Shown piece after piece: positions 59,097 through 64,000 of a stretch of 64,000 bases of DNA. Position numbers and translations under genes: made by a program. Under the pieces are notes generated by a model, which was not told the DNA's origin, did not search any database, and was given only the letters and a program-made list of their open reading frames with translations. This stretch comes from Serratia quinivorans (GTDB taxonomy: Bacteria; Pseudomonadota; Gammaproteobacteria; Enterobacterales; Enterobacteriaceae), in contig NZ_CAMKGL010000002.1 in NCBI RefSeq assembly GCF_946227985.1, positions 147,266-211,265 on the forward strand, in the 5' to 3' direction. Every line of letters begins with the position of its first letter. The stretch's first letter is position 1.

Positions 59097-59414
59097 ATGC
59101 AACCTTCTCAACAGGCCGGGCAACAGACGTTCGGCGACATTGCCCCCAAGCTGGCGCAGCTCAGTGACAACGTATTATTTGACGATGTGTGGCAGCGGCC
59201 AATACTGACACCGCGTGAGCGTAGCCTGATCACCGTGGCGGCGCTGGTGGCGCTCAACCGCGTGGAGCAATTGCCGTTTCATCTGCAACTGGCCCAGCGC
59301 AATGGCGTGAACGTCGAACAGCTTGCCGAGTTGATCACTCATCTGGCGTTCTATGCCGGCTGGCCTGCGGCCGCTTGTGCCGTAACGCGCTTGCGCGAAC
59401 TGAAACAGGAGTAG
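59097..59414 (+). CDS. Carboxymuconolactone decarboxylase family protein
   Basis: 105 residues. CMD core: TPRERSLITVAALVALNRVEQLPFHLQLAQRNGVNVEQLAELITHLAFYAGWP. The typical AhpD CxxC pair is absent; the proton-relay His and Glu/Arg of CMD proteins are present. Probably a gamma-carboxymuconolactone decarboxylase-like enzyme or redox protein of unknown substrate. The ATG at 59097 follows CAGGAGAGT; the GTG one codon earlier is less likely. Four bases before the tautomerase gene. Confidence 0.88.
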   Translation: MQPSQQAGQQTFGDIAPKLAQLSDNVLFDDVWQRPILTPRERSLITVAALVALNRVEQLPFHLQLAQRNGVNVEQLAELITHLAFYAGWPAAACAVTRLRELKQE

Positions 59415-59418
59415 CCTC

Positions 59419-59853
59419 ATGCCATTTAGCCGCATTGCTTTGCATCAGGGGAAGTCTGCGCAATACCTGAAAACCCTGTCCGACAGCCTGCATCAGGCGC
59501 TGGTCGAAACCTTCAATGTCCCGCTGGCCGATAAATTCCAGGCCATCGATCAATATCGCCCCGGCGAATTGATTTACGATCGCGACTATCTTGGCGGCCC
59601 GCGTTCGGCGGATTTTGTGCTGTTCTACATTACCGCTGGTCGTCCGCGCGATACCCTGACCAAGCAGCGTTTTTATCAGCGGTTGGCGGAACTGCTGGCG
59701 GAAAATCTGCAGTTGCGGCCGCAAGATGTGATGGTGGTGATCACCACCACTCAGTTGGACGAATGGTCGTTCAGTGCGGGGCGTGCCTCAATGATCGAAG
59801 GCCAGGCTGACGCGGCCGACGGTCTGTGGGACAATAGCGCCATCATTTCGTAG
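59419..59853 (+). CDS. Tautomerase family protein
   Basis: 144 residues, beginning MPF, so Pro is exposed as the catalytic base after Met removal. PF14552-like single-chain tautomerase: FNVPLADKFQAIDQY, then DFVLFYITAGRPRDTLTKQRFYQRLAELL, and the ending DEWSFSAGRA. Substrate unknown. It pairs with the CMD gene upstream, an arrangement seen elsewhere, and is 14 bases before dinG. Confidence 0.87.
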   Translation: MPFSRIALHQGKSAQYLKTLSDSLHQALVETFNVPLADKFQAIDQYRPGELIYDRDYLGGPRSADFVLFYITAGRPRDTLTKQRFYQRLAELLAENLQLRPQDVMVVITTTQLDEWSFSAGRASMIEGQADAADGLWDNSAIIS

Positions 59854-59867
59854 AGATATAGAGTTGA

Positions 59868-62066
59868 ATGGCGCTCTCCCCCGCAGTTAAAGATCAGATT
59901 GGCCAGTGGTACAAAGCCCTGCAGCAGCAAATACCGGATTTTATTTCCCGTGCACCGCAACGGCAGATGATCGCCGAAGTGGCAAAAACGCTGGCCGGTG
60001 ATTACCCACGCCACCTGGCGATTGAGGCACCGACCGGCGTGGGCAAAACCTTGTCGTACCTGATCCCGGGGATCGCCGTTGGCCGCGCCGAAAGCAAGCC
60101 GCTGGTGGTCAGCACCGCCAACGTGGCGCTGCAGGATCAGATCTACAGCAAAGATTTACCCCTACTGAAGAAGATCATTCCCGATCTGAAATTTACCGGT
60201 GCCTTTGGCCGCGGGCGCTATGTTTGCCCGCGTAACCTGGCGGCGCTTTGCACTGACGTCAGCGAACAGGGTGACCTGATGCTGTTTCTGGGCGACGAGC
60301 TGGCGCCTTCGAGCGGCGAAGAACAGGCGCTGTGCCAAAAGCTGAGCAAGGCGCTTGGCCGCCATGAGTGGGACGGGCTGCGCGACCATTATCAACTGTC
60401 GATTGACGATCCGCTGTGGATCAAGCTGAGCACCGATAAAGCCAACTGCCTGGGCCGTAACTGCCATTACATTCGTGAATGCCCGTTTTATATCGCCCGT
60501 AAAGAGATTGAAACCGCCGACGTGGTGGTGGCTAACCATGCGTTGGTGATGGCGGCGCTGGAAACCGAGTCGGTACTGCCGAACCCGAAAGAGCTGCTGC
60601 TGGTGCTGGACGAAGGGCATCATCTGCCGGAAGTAGCGCGTGACGCGCTGGAGATTGAAGGCGAAATCACTGCCTTGTCGACCAATCTGCAGCTGGACAT
60701 GATCGTGCGCCAGGTTGAGCAGTGCATGACGCAATACCGGCCGAAAAGCCCGCCGGGGTTGGCGAATGGCGAACGTTTGAAGAACCACTGCGAAGAACTG
60801 CGCGAACTGATCCAAATCTTCGAGCATCAGGTCAGCGCCTATCTGCCGACCGATACGGTCATCGCCGAACATCGATTTGAAATGGGGGAACTGCCGACGG
60901 AGATGGTAGAAACCTGCGCACGATTATTCAAGCTGACCGACGCCTTGCGTGGGGTGGCGGAGTTTATCGTCAATGACCTCAGCGAACAGACCGGCAAGCA
61001 CGACATTGTGCGGCTGCACCGTTCCATCATTCAGATGAGCCGCACCCTGGGCTATCTGGAGGCGATGAGCAAGCTGTGGCGGCTGGCCGCGCTGGATAAA
61101 TCTTCCAATGCACCGATCTCCAAATGGGTCACGCGCGATCTGCGCGATAACGTCACTCATCTATACCTGCATTGCGTGGGCATTCGCGTCAGCGATCAGT
61201 TGGAAAAACTGCTGTGGCGCAAGGTGCCGCACGTGGTGATCACCTCGGCGACGCTGCGCTCGCTGAACAGCTTTGCGCGCCTGCAAGAAATGAGCGGATT
61301 AAGTGAAAAGGCCGGCGATCGCTTCGAATCCCTGTCTTCACCGTTTAATCATGTGGAACAGGGCAAGATTGTTATTCCGAATATGCGCTTTGAGCCGGCG
61401 ATCGCCAATGAGGCCGAACATCTGGAAGAGATGGCGCGCTTTTTCCGCGCCGAGCAGGCCACCGGCAAACACAAGGGGATGCTGATCCTGTTCAGCAGCC
61501 ATCGGGCGATGCAGACCTTCCTCAGCTATGTGACCGACCTGCGCCTGATGCTGCTGGTACAGGGCGATCAGCCGCGCTATCGGCTGGTGGAAGAACACCG
61601 TAAACGGGTTGAAAAGGGCACGGCCAGCGTGTTAATCGGCCTGCAGTCGTTTGCCGAAGGGCTGGATCTGAAAGGTGAACTGCTGACTCAGGTGCATATT
61701 CACAAAATTGCTTTCCCACCGATCGACAGCCCGGTGATCCTGACCGAGGGCGAATGGCTAAAATCGCTGAAGCGTTATCCGTTTGAGGTGCAGAGCCTGC
61801 CAAGCGCCTCGTTCAACCTGATCCAGCAGGTGGGGCGACTGATCCGCAGTAATGAGTGCCACGGTGAGATCGTGATTTACGATCGCCGCCTGCTGACCAA
61901 AAGCTATGGTTCGCGCTTGCTGGCGTCACTGCCGGTATTTCCTATCGAACAGCGGGAAGTGCCGGAGGCCGACAAGGCGCACCTGGCCGCGGTCAAATCT
62001 GCCGCTGCGGCGGAGAAAAAAGACAAAAAACGCAAAAATCCGTTCGCCCGCCGACGCACGCGTTAA
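59868..62066 (+). CDS. dinG: ATP-dependent DNA helicase DinG
   Basis: 732 residues (E. coli 716). XPD-like 5'-3' superfamily 2 helicase resolving R-loops and D-loops. Walker A APTGVGKT with Lys60; the Fe-S cluster cysteines Cys120, Cys194, Cys199 and Cys205 fall at the E. coli positions; DEGHH is motif II and the late QQVGRLIRS is motif VI. The extra length is a lysine- and arginine-rich C-terminal tail. In E. coli dinG is LexA-controlled with its own promoter; here it is third in an operon and no LexA box is seen directly upstream. Confidence 0.96.
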   Translation: MALSPAVKDQIGQWYKALQQQIPDFISRAPQRQMIAEVAKTLAGDYPRHLAIEAPTGVGKTLSYLIPGIAVGRAESKPLVVSTANVALQDQIYSKDLPLLKKIIPDLKFTGAFGRGRYVCPRNLAALCTDVSEQGDLMLFLGDELAPSSGEEQALCQKLSKALGRHEWDGLRDHYQLSIDDPLWIKLSTDKANCLGRNCHYIRECPFYIARKEIETADVVVANHALVMAALETESVLPNPKELLLVLDEGHHLPEVARDALEIEGEITALSTNLQLDMIVRQVEQCMTQYRPKSPPGLANGERLKNHCEELRELIQIFEHQVSAYLPTDTVIAEHRFEMGELPTEMVETCARLFKLTDALRGVAEFIVNDLSEQTGKHDIVRLHRSIIQMSRTLGYLEAMSKLWRLAALDKSSNAPISKWVTRDLRDNVTHLYLHCVGIRVSDQLEKLLWRKVPHVVITSATLRSLNSFARLQEMSGLSEKAGDRFESLSSPFNHVEQGKIVIPNMRFEPAIANEAEHLEEMARFFRAEQATGKHKGMLILFSSHRAMQTFLSYVTDLRLMLLVQGDQPRYRLVEEHRKRVEKGTASVLIGLQSFAEGLDLKGELLTQVHIHKIAFPPIDSPVILTEGEWLKSLKRYPFEVQSLPSASFNLIQQVGRLIRSNECHGEIVIYDRRLLTKSYGSRLLASLPVFPIEQREVPEADKAHLAAVKSAAAAEKKDKKRKNPFARRRTR

Positions 62067-62501
62067 TTAAAGCAGCGGGGGCAGGCGGCGCTTCACCGGC
62101 GTGGTTTTGACGATGGAAGTGTTGCTCTGCGCGCGCTCGGCCAGCCGATCGAGGATCTGGTCGAGTTGCTCCATCGAGTGCGCCACCAGCCGCACGATAA
62201 AACAGTCCTCACCGGTCACCTTGTCGCACTCAATCACCTCCGGGATATCCTGGATCAGCTGTTCGACCTTCTTGAGCATGCCTGGCAGCGGTTTGATGCG
62301 CACCAGCGACTGAAAAGCGTAGCCCAATGCCTGTAAGTTGACGTTGAGGGTATAACCCTGGATCACGCCATTTTCTTCCAGCCGACGCAGGCGTTCTGAA
62401 GTGCTGGGTGAAGACAACCCGGCTCTGGCGCTGAGCGTTTTCAGCGACACCCGTGCGTCCTCGGCCAGCAGGGTCAGGATTTGGCGGTCGATATCATCCA
62501 T
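62067..62501 (-). CDS. Lrp/AsnC family transcriptional regulator
   Basis: 144 residues. N-terminal helix-turn-helix: DIDRQILTLLAEDARVSLKTLSARAGLSSPSTSERLRRLEENGVIQGY. The C-terminal RAM/AsnC domain (about 65-140) contains ECDKVTGEDCFIVRLVA, the effector-binding loop. Divergent from an EamA exporter across 136 bases, the usual arrangement in which the regulator controls export of an amino acid or its analogue. Confidence 0.92.
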   Translation of the reverse strand: MDDIDRQILTLLAEDARVSLKTLSARAGLSSPSTSERLRRLEENGVIQGYTLNVNLQALGYAFQSLVRIKPLPGMLKKVEQLIQDIPEVIECDKVTGEDCFIVRLVAHSMEQLDQILDRLAERAQSNTSIVKTTPVKRRLPPLL

Positions 62502-62637
62502 AAGGTCTCCATTAGGTTAATTCATGTTTATGCCTTCAATAAAAAGGCAGTTAAGCATGTTGGCCTTTTTTATGCCATGGAAACTAGTGCGGGAAAGTCG
62601 CAAGCTAAGCGTATTGGCTTACCCTGAGGAAATAACG

Positions 62638-63552
62638 ATGAACGCAGAGATAAAACGCGGCTCGCTGGAGATGATTGCCGCGATGCTGATTTCCGGCACC
62701 ATTGGTTGGTTTGTGTTGATGTCCGGCCAATCGGTAGTGAACGTGGTGTTCTGGCGCTGTGCGGTGGGGGCGCTGGTATTGCTGGCAATTTGTGCGGCGC
62801 TGGGCCAACTGCGGCGTGACAGTCTGACCCGCACCACGCTGTTGGTGGCGATTGCCGGCGGCATTGCGCTGGTGATCAACTGGCTGCTGCTGTTTGCCGC
62901 TTATTCCTATGCGTCTATCTCCATCGCTACGGCGGTGTACAACACCCAGCCATTTATGCTGGTGGCGCTGGGGGCGTTGTTCCTGGGTGAGAAGCTGACT
63001 GCCCGCAAGCTGTTATGGCTGGTGCTGGCGTTTATCGGCATGATGCTGGTGGTGTTGGCGCAGCCGAAGCAGGCGGGCGGACAGAACAACTACCTGATGG
63101 GTATTTTGCTGGCGCTGGGGGCCGCATTTTTCTATGCCCTCATGGCGCTGGCCGCAAAACGGCTGAAAGGAACGCCGCCACACCTGATTGCGTTGATTCA
63201 GGTGACGGTCGGCGTAGTGATGCTGCTGCCGCTGGTGGATTTCCATGCATCGGCCAATGCCGGGCAATGGGGCATGCTGCTGACGCTCGGGGTATTGCAC
63301 ACCGGGTTCATGTACGTGTTGCTGTATGGCGCGATCCAAAAGCTGCCGACCAACCTGATCGGCTCGCTGTCGTTTATTTATCCGATTGCCGCCATGCTGG
63401 TAGACCGCCTGGCGTTTGACCATCACTTGGTGGCGCTGCAGTTTGCCGGTGCGGCCATCATCCTGCTGGCAGCCGCAGGCATGAACCTGCTGGGTGAGCG
63501 CCGCGTGCGGCTAACGCCTACGCCAGGTGGCAAGCAGGCACCTGAACAGTGA
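62638..63552 (+). CDS. EamA/DMT family exporter
   Basis: 304 residues, ten helices in two EamA repeats: GTIGWFVLMSGQSVVNVVFWRCAVGALVLL and AYSYASISIATAVYNTQPFMLVALGALFLGEKLT. The ATG at 62638 has GAGGAAATAA upstream; a longer frame from 62524 lacks a site. Probable amino-acid or metabolite exporter controlled by the divergent Lrp-type regulator. Confidence 0.9.
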   Translation: MNAEIKRGSLEMIAAMLISGTIGWFVLMSGQSVVNVVFWRCAVGALVLLAICAALGQLRRDSLTRTTLLVAIAGGIALVINWLLLFAAYSYASISIATAVYNTQPFMLVALGALFLGEKLTARKLLWLVLAFIGMMLVVLAQPKQAGGQNNYLMGILLALGAAFFYALMALAAKRLKGTPPHLIALIQVTVGVVMLLPLVDFHASANAGQWGMLLTLGVLHTGFMYVLLYGAIQKLPTNLIGSLSFIYPIAAMLVDRLAFDHHLVALQFAGAAIILLAAAGMNLLGERRVRLTPTPGGKQAPEQ

Positions 63553-63622
63553 CAGTGCTGGAAAATGGCTGCGGCAGAGCTATGATAAAGCCTGTTTCCC
63601 GCTACGCGGTACCAGGTGATTT

Positions 63623-64000
63623 ATGGTTGATGTTTCCACACTTTTGCTGTTTTCCGGCGCCTGTCTGGCGCTGGCGGTAACTCCCGGCCCGGATATGCTG
63701 CTGATTGCTTCGCGCAGCGTCAGTCAGGGGCGTCGTGCGGGTTTCGCGTCGCTGGCGGGGATCCAGCTCGGCACCTATTGCCACGCTTTGGCGGCAGCGT
63801 TAGGTTTGTCACAACTGTTCGTCGCGGTGCCGCTGGCCTATGACGCGGTGCGTATGTTAGGGGCGGCCTATTTGCTGTATCTGGCCTGGAAAACGCTACG
63901 AACCGGCAGCAGTTTGCAGGCCTCCGCCGGGTTAACGGCGGTACCTGCCATGCGGATTTTTCGCCAGGGGCTGTTTACCAATATCCTCAATCCCAAAATG
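63623..64000 (+). CDS. LysE family amino-acid exporter (3' truncated by window end)
   Basis: 126 codons visible. Starts MVDVSTLLLFSGACLALAVTPGPDMLLIASRSVSQGRRAG, the LysE/RhtB signature with TPGPD and a following basic loop, and reaches the conserved NILNPK before the window ends; a complete member is about 205 residues. Probably exports homoserine, threonine or related amino acids. 70 bases after the EamA gene on the same strand, possibly the same unit. Confidence 0.9.
   Translation, partial: MVDVSTLLLFSGACLALAVTPGPDMLLIASRSVSQGRRAGFASLAGIQLGTYCHALAAALGLSQLFVAVPLAYDAVRMLGAAYLLYLAWKTLRTGSSLQASAGLTAVPAMRIFRQGLFTNILNPKM

Overview
The window reads as a chromosomal segment of an enterobacterium, most likely the genus Serratia (S. 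proteamaculans / liquefaciens / plymuthica side). The basis is GC-rich, densely packed genes with clear Escherichia coli orthologues (yehS, dinG, sseA, nudI, ydcR, yedA, osmF-yehYXW, an OmpC/F-type porin). These are mixed with genes typical of soil and rhizosphere enterics (urea amidolyase, urtABCDE, srfABC). The species call is an inference from protein resemblance, not from a marker gene. No rRNA, tRNA, CRISPR array or transposase gene was found.

Layout. 1-3032: tail of an ABC permease, yehS, then a SulP transporter and a beta carbonic anhydrase as one operon. 3033-15446: a complete urea-nitrogen block with allophanate hydrolase, urea carboxylase, a GntR regulator and the five-gene urea ABC transporter urtABCDE. 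It is headed by a near-consensus sigma-54 promoter with two NtrC-like sites. Urea is imported by Urt, carboxylated with ATP and bicarbonate, and the allophanate is hydrolysed to ammonia and CO2; the neighbouring carbonic anhydrase and SulP transporter would fit a bicarbonate role. 15475-23565: an orphan ParD antitoxin, a membrane protein, a Tat-exported AcpA-type phosphatase, an acetyltransferase, a RES-type toxin-antitoxin pair, a flavoprotein monooxygenase behind a strong Fur box, a LysR regulator and sseA. 23608-29995: the srfCBA operon. 30110-35106: Nudix, DUF523, an NAD-binding protein with an AraC regulator, a dehydrogenase relic, a ydcR-like MocR regulator and a divergent DUF1127 peptide.

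35107-47362: a Gfo/Idh/MocA oxidoreductase, an amidohydrolase/ABM/isochorismatase-type operon with a divergent LysR gene, a TolA-domain-III-like lipoprotein, nudI, a fatty acid desaturase, and the osmF-yehYXW transporter operon ending in a signal-less PhnD-type protein. 47363-49004: an AT-richer accessory cassette (DUF3289 and DUF943 genes plus gene fragments) bracketed by a perfect 65-bp direct repeat; the left copy is the 3' end of the PhnD-type gene. I think this is the most unusual structure in the window. 49071-64000: an SDR with altered active site and its LysR regulator, yedA, a SufR-like Fe-S regulator with paired CAAG-N6-CTTG operators and a divergent MFS exporter, small regulators and acetyltransferases, an e(P4)-type phosphatase, a porin, a CMD/tautomerase pair upstream of dinG, an Lrp-type regulator with a divergent EamA exporter, and a truncated LysE-family exporter.

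An extragenic palindromic element family occurs three times: one long copy upstream of yehS and two short copies. Many long reading frames antisense to GC-rich genes were judged to be shadows.
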